Made by a program: the position numbers and the translations under genes. A stretch of 64,000 bases of DNA from positions 62,001-126,000 of the forward strand of contig NZ_JAHNZT010000014.1 in the NCBI RefSeq assembly GCF_019039035.1, read 5' to 3'. This DNA comes from Citreicoccus inhibens (GTDB lineage Bacteria > Myxococcota > Myxococcia > Myxococcales > Myxococcaceae). Below the pieces are notes generated by a model. It searched no databases, was not told the origin of the DNA, and saw only the letters and a list, made by a program, of their open reading frames with translations. Within the stretch, counting starts at the first letter, position 1, and each line of letters begins with the position of its first letter. Below, in pieces: positions 32,270 to 41,688 of the stretch.

Positions 32270-33100
32270 ATGCGAAGCCTCCCCTGGGTGTGCCTGCTGC
32301 TTGCCTCCCCCTCGCTCGCCGCCGCGCCCGCGCCGGGGTACGCGCGGGCAGAGGACTACCTGGAGCGGGAGCAGCACCCCGAGCGCTACGCCCCCGCCAA
32401 CCTGCTGGATGGGCGAGACACCACCGCGTGGTGCTCGCCCGGCGGGTCCACGGCCGCCCCCATCACCATCGGCTTCAAGGAGCCCGTTTCCGTGGAAGAG
32501 GTCCGCGTGTACACGGGGGACGGCACGAGCCGCGAGGCCTTCAAGGCCCACGCCCGCGCGAAGAAGCTCGTCCTCACCACCACGGAGGACTCGCGGAGCC
32601 TCACCGTGGAGGACAAGCGGGGGCTCCAGCCCGTTCCCTTCAACCCGCCGCTCGTCGGGTCGCGCTTCACGCTGGAAGTGGCGGAGCGCTTTCGTGGCGC
32701 GGAGGACGGCGCGCCCGTGTGCGTGACGGACCTGGTGCTCTACTCCGGAGGCAAGCCGCTGAATGGCACCTTCCTGGCGCCGCGCCTCAAGTACGACCCC
32801 GCCGTGACGCCATTCCTCGGCACCTGGTTCGGGGGCATGGAGGGCGCGCCCGAGCGCTTCCTGTCCATCTTCGCCGACGGCACCTGGCGCTTCTCGCTGG
32901 AGCCCCTGGAGGGCGGCGAGCACACCGTGGTGACGGGGACCTACATCGCCTCGGGCGGACGGCTCACGCTCGACGTGCCCAAGAAGGGCAAGGTCGTGGT
33001 GCGGCTGGAGCCTCGCGACGAGGCCAACACGGGAGGGCGGATCGCGCTGGACGGCGCGCTCCCCGAGGAGTGGGGGCGCGCCTTCCGCAATCAGCCCTGA
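32270..33100 (+). CDS. Exported protein with discoidin/NADase-type glycan-binding domain
   Basis: 276 residues with signal peptide MRSLPWVCLLLASPSLAAAP; an ATG three codons earlier (32261) is equally possible and neither has a clear ribosome site. Residues about 30-150 match an F5/8-type C-like domain: RYAPANLLDGRDTTAWC, ITIGFKEPVSVEEVRVYTGD and VCVTDLVLYSGG. The last about 100 residues (GTWFGGMEGAPERFLSIFAD) look like a small lipocalin-type barrel. The promoter region is shared with the divergent PPC lipoprotein. Confidence 0.82.
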   Translation: MRSLPWVCLLLASPSLAAAPAPGYARAEDYLEREQHPERYAPANLLDGRDTTAWCSPGGSTAAPITIGFKEPVSVEEVRVYTGDGTSREAFKAHARAKKLVLTTTEDSRSLTVEDKRGLQPVPFNPPLVGSRFTLEVAERFRGAEDGAPVCVTDLVLYSGGKPLNGTFLAPRLKYDPAVTPFLGTWFGGMEGAPERFLSIFADGTWRFSLEPLEGGEHTVVTGTYIASGGRLTLDVPKKGKVVVRLEPRDEANTGGRIALDGALPEEWGRAFRNQP

Positions 33101-33112
33101 GCGACTCCTGCC

Positions 33113-33514
33113 TTACAGGGCCGCCAGCTTCTTCTTGGCGCTGAAGTGCCGGAAGAACTCGACGATCTCCTGCATCGCCACCTGGATGTCCTGGGCGTCT
33201 TGGAACTCAGACTCCAGGAAGATGCCGCCGCAGGACTCGCACGTGTCGTAGTGCAGGGGATGCTGCCGGTCCCCTCCATCCACGCGCACCAGGTCGACAT
33301 GGCATTCGGGGCACTGGCCCGTGAGGGCCTCGGCATCCATCTTGCCGCCCTGGCTGTCCAGCCCGGGGAGGTTGTTGTGGAGCAGGACCCGGTTCAGGTC
33401 CGCGACGTCAATCCACAGCCCGCCGCACTCTCCACACTTCCGCAACGTCTGATCGTCCCCCTCGAGATCGGCCATCTCGACGTTGCAACCGGGGCAATTC
33501 ATGGGGCGGCTCAT
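33113..33514 (-). CDS. Double zinc-ribbon (zf-TFIIB) protein
   Basis: 133 residues with two TFIIB-type zinc ribbons. The first is CPGCNVEM...KCGECGGLWID (Cys7, Cys10, Cys27, Cys30) and the second CPECHVDL...TCESCGGIFLE. The CxxCGGxW/F ending is diagnostic of the bacterial family. A short helix follows (DIQVAMQEIVEFFRHFSAKK). It could bind nucleic acid or another protein; no partner adjoins it. Confidence 0.87.
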   Translation of the reverse strand: MSRPMNCPGCNVEMADLEGDDQTLRKCGECGGLWIDVADLNRVLLHNNLPGLDSQGGKMDAEALTGQCPECHVDLVRVDGGDRQHPLHYDTCESCGGIFLESEFQDAQDIQVAMQEIVEFFRHFSAKKKLAAL

Positions 33515-33637
33515 TCTCCTGAAGGGGGGAGCAGTGCTCCCGAGTAGATGGAGAATGATAGGTCGCGCGAAAATTGGGATGCAACCCGTGTGAGGGGTTC
33601 TGTTCTCAACGTCGCGTCCGAGACCTTTTGCACCCTT

Positions 33638-34909
33638 TCAGCCCCGGGCCTTCACCCGGCGGATGTCCGCGCCCAGGCTGCGCAGCTTGCGCTCCAGCCG
33701 CTCGTAACCTCGGTCGAGGTGGTAGACGCGGCTGACCTCGGTCGGTCCCTCGGCCCTCAGGCCGGCGAGGATGAGGGACGCGCTCGCGCGCAGGTCCGTG
33801 GCCATCACCTGGGCTCCGCTCAGGCCCTTCACGCCCTTCACCACCGCGGTGTGCCCCTGGATGGTGATGTCCGCGCCCAGCCGGTGCAGCTCCGGCACGT
33901 GCATGAAGCGGTTCTCGAAGATGTTCTCCGAGATGACCGACGTCCCGTTGCTCACGGACATCAGCGCCATGAGCTGGGCCTGCATGTCCGTGGGAAAGCC
34001 TGGATGCTCGGTCGTGGTGATGTTCACCGCGGTGGGCGTGCGAGGGGCCTTGCACCGCAGGCCGCCCGCCTCGACGGTGATGGTGCAGCCGGCCTCGCGC
34101 AGCTTGTCCACCACGGCCTCCAGGTGCTCGACCTGCGCGTGCTTCACCAGCACGTTGCCGCCGCTGATGGCGGCCGCGACCAGCAGCGTGCCCGCCTCGA
34201 TGCGGTCCGGGAGGATGGCGTGGTCCACGGGCTTGAGGCTGTCCACGCCCTCGATGGTGATGACGGACGTGCCCGCGCCCTCGATGCGCGCGCCCATCTT
34301 GTTGAGCACCCGCGCCAGCTCCTCCACCTCGGGCTCGCGCGCGCAGTTCTCCATGACGGTGTGGCCCTTGGCCAGCGCCGCCGCCATCATCACGTTCTCC
34401 GTGCCGGTGACGGTGATGACGTCGAAGTTGACCGTGCCGCCGCGCAGCTGCTTCGCCCGCGCCTCGACGTAGCCCTCCGTCAGGTGGATCTCCGCGCCCA
34501 GCGCCTTGAGGCCCTTGAGGTGCTGATCAATGGGCCGCGCGCCAATGGCGCATCCGCCCGGCATGGACACCCGCGCCCGCCCGAAGCGGGCCACCAGCGG
34601 CCCCAGCACCAGGACGCTCGCGCGCATCGTCTTCACCAACTCGTACGGGGCCTCGGGGGTGATGGGGCCCGAGAGGGCGACCTCGCACACGTCCTTCTTG
34701 CGGCCGGTGAGGCGCGCGGCCTCGCAGCCCATGGTGCGCAGCACCTCGAGCATGGTGGCCACGTCCGCCAGGTCCGGGACGTTGCGGAAGGTGTGCGTGC
34801 CGTCCGCCAGCAGCGCGGAGGCGAGGATGGGGAGCGCGGCGTTCTTCGCACCCGAGGCCGCCACTTCGCCATGCAGCGGCTGCCCGCCCTTCACGATGAT
34901 CATGTCCAT
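33638..34909 (-). CDS. murA: UDP-N-acetylglucosamine 1-carboxyvinyltransferase
   Basis: 423 residues. It adds enolpyruvate from PEP to UDP-GlcNAc, the first committed step of peptidoglycan synthesis. Lys22-Asn23 in SGAKNAALP and catalytic Cys120 in [11 protein letters not shown] (the fosfomycin target) are present, as is [14 protein letters not shown]. It is the third gene of the prfA-prmC-murA run, 14 nt after prmC. Confidence 0.97.
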   Translation of the reverse strand: MDMIIVKGGQPLHGEVAASGAKNAALPILASALLADGTHTFRNVPDLADVATMLEVLRTMGCEAARLTGRKKDVCEVALSGPITPEAPYELVKTMRASVLVLGPLVARFGRARVSMPGGCAIGARPIDQHLKGLKALGAEIHLTEGYVEARAKQLRGGTVNFDVITVTGTENVMMAAALAKGHTVMENCAREPEVEELARVLNKMGARIEGAGTSVITIEGVDSLKPVDHAILPDRIEAGTLLVAAAISGGNVLVKHAQVEHLEAVVDKLREAGCTITVEAGGLRCKAPRTPTAVNITTTEHPGFPTDMQAQLMALMSVSNGTSVISENIFENRFMHVPELHRLGADITIQGHTAVVKGVKGLSGAQVMATDLRASASLILAGLRAEGPTEVSRVYHLDRGYERLERKLRSLGADIRRVKARG

Positions 34910-34923
34910 GCTGTCCGCCGTCC

Positions 34924-35804
34924 TCAGCCTTGTGGCCCGCTGGCCACGGGCTGTGTCCCAAAAGCCATGCGCTCGCGCCGCTCCAGGTCCTTCTCCACGC
35001 GCGCGTCCGAGTAGCCCGCAGCGCGCAGCAGCTCCAGGACCGCGGGGCCTTGCGTCTCGCCAATCTCCATTGCAAGGAGGCCGCCAGGCTCCAGGAACCG
35101 CCGGGCGTCCGTCACCACGCGGCGGATGAGCCGCAGGCCGTCCGGGCCGCCGTCGAGCGCCATGTGGGGCTCATGCCGCACCTCGGGGGAGAGCCCTGGG
35201 ATGTCGCCCGCGTCCACGTAGGGAGGGTTGGACACCACCACGTGGAAGCGGGCCTCGGCCGGGACGGGAGCGAGCAGGTCGCCCTCCAGCACCGTCACCC
35301 GGTCCGCCACCTTGAGGGCCTCGGCGTTGGCGCGCGCGACGGTGGCCGCGCCCGGGGACAGGTCCGTGGCGAGGACGGTGGCCTGGGGCCGCTCGGCCGC
35401 GAGGCTGATGGCGATGCAGCCCGAGCCCGTGCACACGTCCAGGGCCCGCGAGGGCGCGTCCTTGGGGAGCACCTGGAGGATGGCCTCCACGAGCAGCTCC
35501 GTCTCCGGGCGCGGGATGAGCACGCGCGAGTCCACCCGGAAGGGGCGGTTGTAGAACTCCTTCACGCCCGTGAGGTACTGCGTGGGCTCACCCGCCAGCC
35601 GCCGCTCGATGAGCGCGCGGAACGTGGCCAGCTCTTCCTTGGAGAGCGGCCGGTCCAGGTCCACGTACAGCCGCACCCGGCCCGTTTGCAGCACGTGCGC
35701 CAGGAGGATCTCCGCCGTGAGGCGCGGGGCATCCACCTGCCGCTTCTCGAAGTGCTGCGTCGTCCAGGTGAGGACCCTGCGGATGGTCCAGGTCTCGCCG
35801 CCGC

Positions 35805-35808
<4 letters not shown>
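34924..35808 (-). CDS. prmC: Peptide chain release factor N5-glutamine methyltransferase
   Basis: 294 residues. It methylates the Gln of the GGQ motif in release factors. The N-terminal helical domain is followed by [11 protein letters not shown], the SAM-binding [14 protein letters not shown] and the catalytic VVSNPPYVD. The start codon overlaps the prfA stop (ATGA), so enzyme and substrate are made together. Confidence 0.96.
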
Positions 35809-36896
<1,088 letters not shown>

Positions 36897-37051
36897 CGTC
36901 AGTCCCGGGGGGGTATTGCCCCTTTGTCCGCCTGCTGGCAAGGGTGGAGGCCGTCAAGAAACTTCTTGGCCGCTCGGCCAGGGGCATGAAAGAAGATGCC
37001 CCGTCGCCGCCTCGTGCGGCCAGATTCACGCCCAACACGGAGTCCTTCCAC

Positions 37052-37174
37052 ATGCCTGCCCAGAAGGGAAATCGTTCCAAGAAGAAGCTGGCCAACCGCG
37101 CCAAGAGCCGGAAGTCGCAGCTCAAGCGCCGCCGCGTTCGCGCGAAGCGTGGGCAGCGCAACAACAAGTTCTAG
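37052..37174 (+). CDS. 40-residue highly basic protein
   Basis: From the ATG at 37052 (GGAG 9 nt upstream) the protein has 9 Lys and 9 Arg in 40 residues and no Asp or Glu. It begins MPAQKGNRSKKKLANRAKS and ends GQRNNKF. It is divergent from prfA. The composition suggests a ribosome- or RNA-bound peptide, like the small bTHX proteins, or a nucleoid peptide. The sequence does not match a ribosomal protein I know. An earlier in-frame ATG at 36944 would add a leader with different character. Confidence 0.7.
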   Translation: MPAQKGNRSKKKLANRAKSRKSQLKRRRVRAKRGQRNNKF

Positions 37175-37209
37175 CCCTCCGGCTCCTCCCTCCCTCGGGC
37201 GCGTTCGGC

Positions 37210-38412
37210 TCAGGGGGAGGGAAGCGGCCGGGCCCACGGCTCCAGCTCCGGGAGCATCTTCTCCAGCCCCGTCGAGCTTCGAGCCAGGAGTCGCAGCACC
37301 TCCTCCGCGTCCGCCCCGCTGACGGGCACCGGCTGCACCGGGAACTCCGGGTAGCGGTCCGTGCGCAGTGGCAGCACCTCGCTGGACAGATAACCGCCAG
37401 GAGAGAAGCGCGCCCGCCACAGGGCACTGCGCTTGTCCCGCGGGTTCCAGTTCCCCCCGAAGACGAAGTTGCCCAGGGAGTAGATGACCGGAGCGCCCCG
37501 GTGGGACTCCATCGCCTGGAGCACGTGGGGGTGGCTGCCGAGCACGCCCGCGGCGCCCGCGTCGATGGCGGCGTGGGCGAGGCGCACCTGATAGGGCTCG
37601 GGTGTGTAGTTGCCCTCGCGGCCCCAGTGGAAGAAGGGGAGGACGACGTCGGCCTGGGCGCGCGCCGCGAGGATGTCCTCGCGCAGCATGCGCTCCATGG
37701 CGGCCTCGTCCGAGAACGTCCCCGCGACGCCGGGGCTCGTGTCGGTGGCGTAGACCTGGGCGGGCTCGATGTTGCGGTCCCCGAGGAAGAAGTAGCCCAG
37801 GAAGGCGAAGCGCACCCCGTGGACGGTGAGGAGGGCGGGCTTGCGCGCCTCGGCCAGGGTGCGCCCCGCGCCGAAGTGCGGGATGCCCGCGGCCTCCAGC
37901 GTCATCAGGGTGTCCACCAGCCCTTGCGGGCCGTAGTCCATCATGTGGTTGTTGGCCAGGCTCACCGCGTCCACGCCGCCAGCGATGAGCACGTTGACCA
38001 GCTCCGGGCGCGCCCGGAAGTTGAAGTTCTTGGCCAACTTGTCCTCGCTGGTGGTGTACGGGCACTCGAGGTTCACCACGAACAGGTCGCCCGAGTCCGC
38101 GAGCGGCTTCACCTCGTGGAAGCCGTAGGCGAACATGTCCTCGCGCGTGCGGCCCTTGGCCACCTGTTCGTCGAAGTACGTTTCGTAGTGGTGGCCCACC
38201 GTCACGTCGCCGCCCACCACCAACGTCACGGGGTGGACGGCCGCCCCCGCGTCGGGCTGTCCGGTACTGGACCCACCCGGCGCCTCGCCCCCCGAGTCCA
38301 CGCCGGCGTCCGGCGACAGGGAGGAGGGCGGCGCGGGCGGAAGCTCGGTCGGCGGTGGGGGCCGGGAGTGGCAGGCCGTGACGAGCACGAGGAGCAGGGC
38401 GGCGTAGCGCAT
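37210..38412 (-). CDS. CapA/PgsA-like lipoprotein (metallophosphatase fold)
   Basis: 400 residues. The lipobox is LVTAC (Cys14), followed by a Pro/Gly/Asp-rich linker. The catalytic-type domain (about 62-350) has the PGA_cap order: VVGGDVTVG, VVNLECPYT, SLANNHMMDYG, FFHWGREGNY and VLGSHPHVLQ, then YSLGNFVF. These are the metal-binding positions of calcineurin-like phosphatases. CapA proteins act in poly-gamma-glutamate export or related envelope steps, but no capBC genes are nearby, so the substrate is open. Confidence 0.9.
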   Translation of the reverse strand: MRYAALLLVLVTACHSRPPPPTELPPAPPSSLSPDAGVDSGGEAPGGSSTGQPDAGAAVHPVTLVVGGDVTVGHHYETYFDEQVAKGRTREDMFAYGFHEVKPLADSGDLFVVNLECPYTTSEDKLAKNFNFRARPELVNVLIAGGVDAVSLANNHMMDYGPQGLVDTLMTLEAAGIPHFGAGRTLAEARKPALLTVHGVRFAFLGYFFLGDRNIEPAQVYATDTSPGVAGTFSDEAAMERMLREDILAARAQADVVLPFFHWGREGNYTPEPYQVRLAHAAIDAGAAGVLGSHPHVLQAMESHRGAPVIYSLGNFVFGGNWNPRDKRSALWRARFSPGGYLSSEVLPLRTDRYPEFPVQPVPVSGADAEEVLRLLARSSTGLEKMLPELEPWARPLPSP

Positions 38413-38475
38413 GGGCGGAGGGAAACTCTACCTTGCACCGGCGATTGCGCGGCGCGTAGATTGCCCGGCGCTCTC

Positions 38476-39291
38476 ATGGCCCGGGACAAGGACAACATCG
38501 CTCTGTCGGACGAGCACAACTCCCGCGGAATCGAGCTGGCGGACCGTGGGTGGCTCGATGAGGCCGTGAAGGAGTTCCGCAAGGCCATCGACCTGGATCC
38601 GAACTCGGCTCACGCGCACGACAACCTGGCGACCGTCTACGCGGAGAAGAAGCAGTTCCGCGAGGCGCTCGCCGAGTACCTCACCGCGCTGAAGCTCGAG
38701 CCCGACAGCGCCACGGCCCATTACAACCTGGCCTGCTTCCTCTCCACCCATGCGGCCGAGATGGCGGTGGAGGAGTACAAGGAAGCCATCGAGTTGGATC
38801 CGGAGTACCCGGACGCCCACCTCAACCTGGGGCTCACCTACGCGGACCAGGGCCGGGTGGAGGACGCGCTGCGCGAGCTGCAGGCGGCCATCGAGTTGGA
38901 TCCCCAGGACGCCTTCCCGCGGCACGAGCTGGCGGCGCTGATGATGGACGAGGGGGACTACCGCTCGGCCATCACCCAGCTCAAGGACGTGGTGCGGCTG
39001 GAGCCGGACAACTTCGAGGCGCAGCTGGACCTGGGCATCTGCTACGCGCAGAAGGGCTTCTACGCGGAGGCCGAGCGGGCCTACGAGCGCGCCCGCGCGC
39101 TCAACGCGGACGACCTCTTGCTCAACTACAACCTGTCGGCGCTGTACGCGCTGTGGGGTCGGCCCAAGGACGCCGTGCAGTACCTGCAGAAGGCGCTCGC
39201 GGCGGACCGGCAGAAGGTCATGGGGTGGCTGGCGACGGACCCCATGTTCGATGTGCTCAAGGGCGATCCCGACTTCGAAGCCCTCTTCTAA
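38476..39291 (+). CDS. Tetratricopeptide repeat protein
   Basis: 271 residues with about six regular TPRs, for example AVKEFRKAIDLDPNSAHAHD, AVEEYKEAIELDPEYPDAHL and ALRELQAAIELDPQDAFPRH. The start reads MARDKDNIALSDEHNSRG, with no signal peptide. It is 12 nt ahead of the CNNM transporter-like gene and likely co-transcribed. It probably acts as a protein-binding scaffold. Confidence 0.9.
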   Translation: MARDKDNIALSDEHNSRGIELADRGWLDEAVKEFRKAIDLDPNSAHAHDNLATVYAEKKQFREALAEYLTALKLEPDSATAHYNLACFLSTHAAEMAVEEYKEAIELDPEYPDAHLNLGLTYADQGRVEDALRELQAAIELDPQDAFPRHELAALMMDEGDYRSAITQLKDVVRLEPDNFEAQLDLGICYAQKGFYAEAERAYERARALNADDLLLNYNLSALYALWGRPKDAVQYLQKALAADRQKVMGWLATDPMFDVLKGDPDFEALF

Positions 39292-39303
39292 AGGGCGATT
39301 CCT

Positions 39304-40677
39304 ATGGAATGGGTATTCCTCGGGCTGGCGATCCTCCTGGTATTCGCCAATGGTTTCTTCGTGGCGACCGAGTTCGCCATCGTGAAGGTCCGCGCCACGC
39401 GGCTTCAGTCCTTGGTGGATGAGGGCACGCCCGGCGCCGCCACGGCGCTGCGGATGGTGCAGGAGCTGGACAGGTACCTGTCCGCCACCCAGTTCGGCAT
39501 CACGCTCGCGTCGCTCGGCCTGGGCTGGTTGGGCGAGCCCGCCTTCGCCAAGTTGCTGGAGCCCTTGCTGGTGCCGCTCGTGCCGGAGGGCGCGCGAGAG
39601 ACGCTGGCCCACTCGGCGGCGGTGGTCATCGCCTTCAGCATCATCACGTTCCTGCACATCGTGCTGGGGGAGCTTGCGCCCAAGAGCCTGGCCATCCAGC
39701 GCGCGGAGTCCACCACGCTCGCGGTGGCCCTGCCGATGCGGGCGTTCTACTTCCTCTTCTACCCGGCCATCTCGCTGCTCAACGGGCTGGCGGCGTGGGT
39801 GCTGCGGGTGTTCGGTCTGCACTCGGCCAGCGAGTCCCACGACGCCCACAACGAGGATGAGCTGCGCGTCATCCTGCACAGCTCGGCGCAGGCGGGCGCC
39901 ATCACCACGGCGCGCGCGGAGCTCTTGGAGCGCGCGCTGGAGATGGCGGAGAAGACGGCGCGTCAGGTGATGGTGCCGCGCAATCAGGTGAAGTTCCTCG
40001 ACGTGGAGGAGCCCCTGGAGCGCAACATCGCGGACGCGCGCGCCGCGGGCCACACGTGGCTTCCGGTGTGTCGGGGCAACCTCGACGAGGTCGAGGGCGT
40101 GGTGAACGTGAAGGACCTGTTCTTCCTCCTGTCCCGCGGCGAGCTGCGCAGCCTGTCGCAGGCGCAGCGCCCCGTGCTCTTCGTTCCGGAGAACGTCACG
40201 CTGGAGCAGCTGCTCGCCGAGTTCCGTCGGCGCAAGCGGCAGACGGCGCTGGTGGTGGACGAGCACGGCGGCACCTCGGGCCTCGTCACCATCGCGGACG
40301 TGGTGGCGGAGGTGGTGGGCGACGTGGCGGAGCTGGGCCGGCGCGTGGAGGAAGTGCGCGCGCTGCCAGGGGGCCGCTTCGAGTTGCCAGGCACCGCGCA
40401 GCTCGACGATCTGGAGGAGCAGCTCGACGTCACCTTCGACCTGAGCGAGGACGAGAAGGGCGAGGTGACGACCATCGCGGGCTACCTGATGGCCAAGCTG
40501 GGCCGCGTCCCGGAGAAGGGCGACAGCCTCAAGCTGGACATGTGGCGCATCCAGGTGGAGGAGGTGGAGGGGCCTCGCGTGGTGCGCGTGACGGTGGGGC
40601 CGCAGGCCAAGGCCTCCACGCCGCCCGCCGCGCGCGCTTCCGAGGTTCCGCCGACCTCCGGCGAGTCGACCTCGTAG
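39304..40677 (+). CDS. Hemolysin/CNNM family membrane protein (CorC/TlyC-like)
   Basis: 457 residues. The N-terminal DUF21/CNNM domain (1-190) has several membrane segments, with FANGFFVATEFAIVKVR, FGITLASLGLGWLGEPA and LHIVLGELAPKSLAIQ. Two CBS domains follow (about 215-340; MVPRNQVKFLDVEEPLERNI, QTALVVDEHGGTSGLVTIAD), then a CorC/HlyC domain (about 350-435, DLEEQLDVTFDLSEDE, IAGYLMAKLGRVPEKGD). The family exports Mg2+ or Co2+. 'Hemolysin' is a historic name. Confidence 0.94.
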   Translation: MEWVFLGLAILLVFANGFFVATEFAIVKVRATRLQSLVDEGTPGAATALRMVQELDRYLSATQFGITLASLGLGWLGEPAFAKLLEPLLVPLVPEGARETLAHSAAVVIAFSIITFLHIVLGELAPKSLAIQRAESTTLAVALPMRAFYFLFYPAISLLNGLAAWVLRVFGLHSASESHDAHNEDELRVILHSSAQAGAITTARAELLERALEMAEKTARQVMVPRNQVKFLDVEEPLERNIADARAAGHTWLPVCRGNLDEVEGVVNVKDLFFLLSRGELRSLSQAQRPVLFVPENVTLEQLLAEFRRRKRQTALVVDEHGGTSGLVTIADVVAEVVGDVAELGRRVEEVRALPGGRFELPGTAQLDDLEEQLDVTFDLSEDEKGEVTTIAGYLMAKLGRVPEKGDSLKLDMWRIQVEEVEGPRVVRVTVGPQAKASTPPAARASEVPPTSGESTS

Positions 40678-40684
40678 CCGCGAC

Positions 40685-41506
40685 TCAGCCCTTGGTCGCC
40701 GCCTTCTTGCGGGGGGCGCCCTTGCGGTTCGCGGGCTCGACCTTGGGCTCGGGGCGCTCAACCTGAAGCAGCTCCAGGTCCGTGTTTCCGGCGGTGGAGA
40801 TCTTCACGATGCCCACGCCCGGCGCGAACCAGATGAAGCTCTCCAGCGTGCGGCCCTCCGCGCCCGGACGGCTGGCGCGCGCGGTGGTGAGGTTGCGCAC
40901 CTTGAGGGCCTTGAAGCGGCCCGCGCCCACCGTCACCTCTTCCTCGCCCACCACGGTGGCTTCCTTGTCGAACGTGGTGGCGATGATGGGGCGCAGCCCA
41001 TGCGGCCCGCCCTTGCCGGGCGGCGGCTGAAGCTTGACCGAGAGGCTGTTCTTCCACGTGCCGCCCGGGACCATGACGGACGGCGCGGGCACCGCCACGC
41101 CCTCGGCGTGCACCACCTCCACGTTCATCCCGGACGCGGACAGCAGCGTGCCCTCCAGCCCGCCGAGCGCCGTGCTGACGCCTTCCGCGGAGCAGGTGAC
41201 CTCCGTCTGTCCATCGCGTCCCTTGAGGCTCACCGCGAGCGTCCCGCGGAGTCCTTCCGGCACCGGCGCGACGTCCTTCGTGGCGAGCACCATCCGCGAC
41301 GAGCGCCCCGCCCGGTAGGTCAACCGCAGCCCCTCCTCGAGCGGGAACCACGGGTTGGGACAGGCCGCTACAGGCATGTCGGACCGGGGTGCTACGTCCG
41401 GAGTCGGAGAGGTTCCCACGAGAAGCGACAGAGCAAGCAGGGGGTGGAACGTAGGTCGCCTCCGAACCGGTTCACGAGAAGGTAGGGTGGCGCGCCGACG
41501 AGGCAA
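40685..41506 (-). CDS. Hypothetical exported protein
   Basis: The C-terminal 230 residues are well supported and begin near PVAACPNPWFPLEEGLRLTY, a pattern common after the signal peptide in secreted proteins with a DUF3108-like beta fold. The start is unsure. TTG 41506 includes the hydrophobic PLLALSLLVG as a signal, while ATG 41377 would leave none. An upstream ATG at 41662 seems non-coding. The tail is Lys/Arg-rich (NRKGAPRKKAATKG). It is divergent from smc. I do not know its function. Confidence 0.65.
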   Translation of the reverse strand: MPRRRATLPSREPVRRRPTFHPLLALSLLVGTSPTPDVAPRSDMPVAACPNPWFPLEEGLRLTYRAGRSSRMVLATKDVAPVPEGLRGTLAVSLKGRDGQTEVTCSAEGVSTALGGLEGTLLSASGMNVEVVHAEGVAVPAPSVMVPGGTWKNSLSVKLQPPPGKGGPHGLRPIIATTFDKEATVVGEEEVTVGAGRFKALKVRNLTTARASRPGAEGRTLESFIWFAPGVGIVKISTAGNTDLELLQVERPEPKVEPANRKGAPRKKAATKG

Positions 41507-41688
41507 GCCCCCGCGCGTTGGGTGTCCGCGGCGCGGCAAGCAGCCGAACGTAGGGTCATGCGTGGCATGGTCACGCTTGATCGTCCGGAGTGCGACTGGT
41601 ACTCCTGCCGATCGCTGCGGAGCCGATTTTTCGGCCTCGCGCTCACTTTCAACCCGCCTCACCGTCCCTCCATCAGGAGTCCGCTGGC

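Noticed and set aside
36967-36980. TGGCCG-CT-CGGCCA inverted repeat between prfA and the basic-protein gene.
   Set aside because: Short, GC-only arms with a 2-nt spacer are expected often in this genome and no promoter elements align with it.
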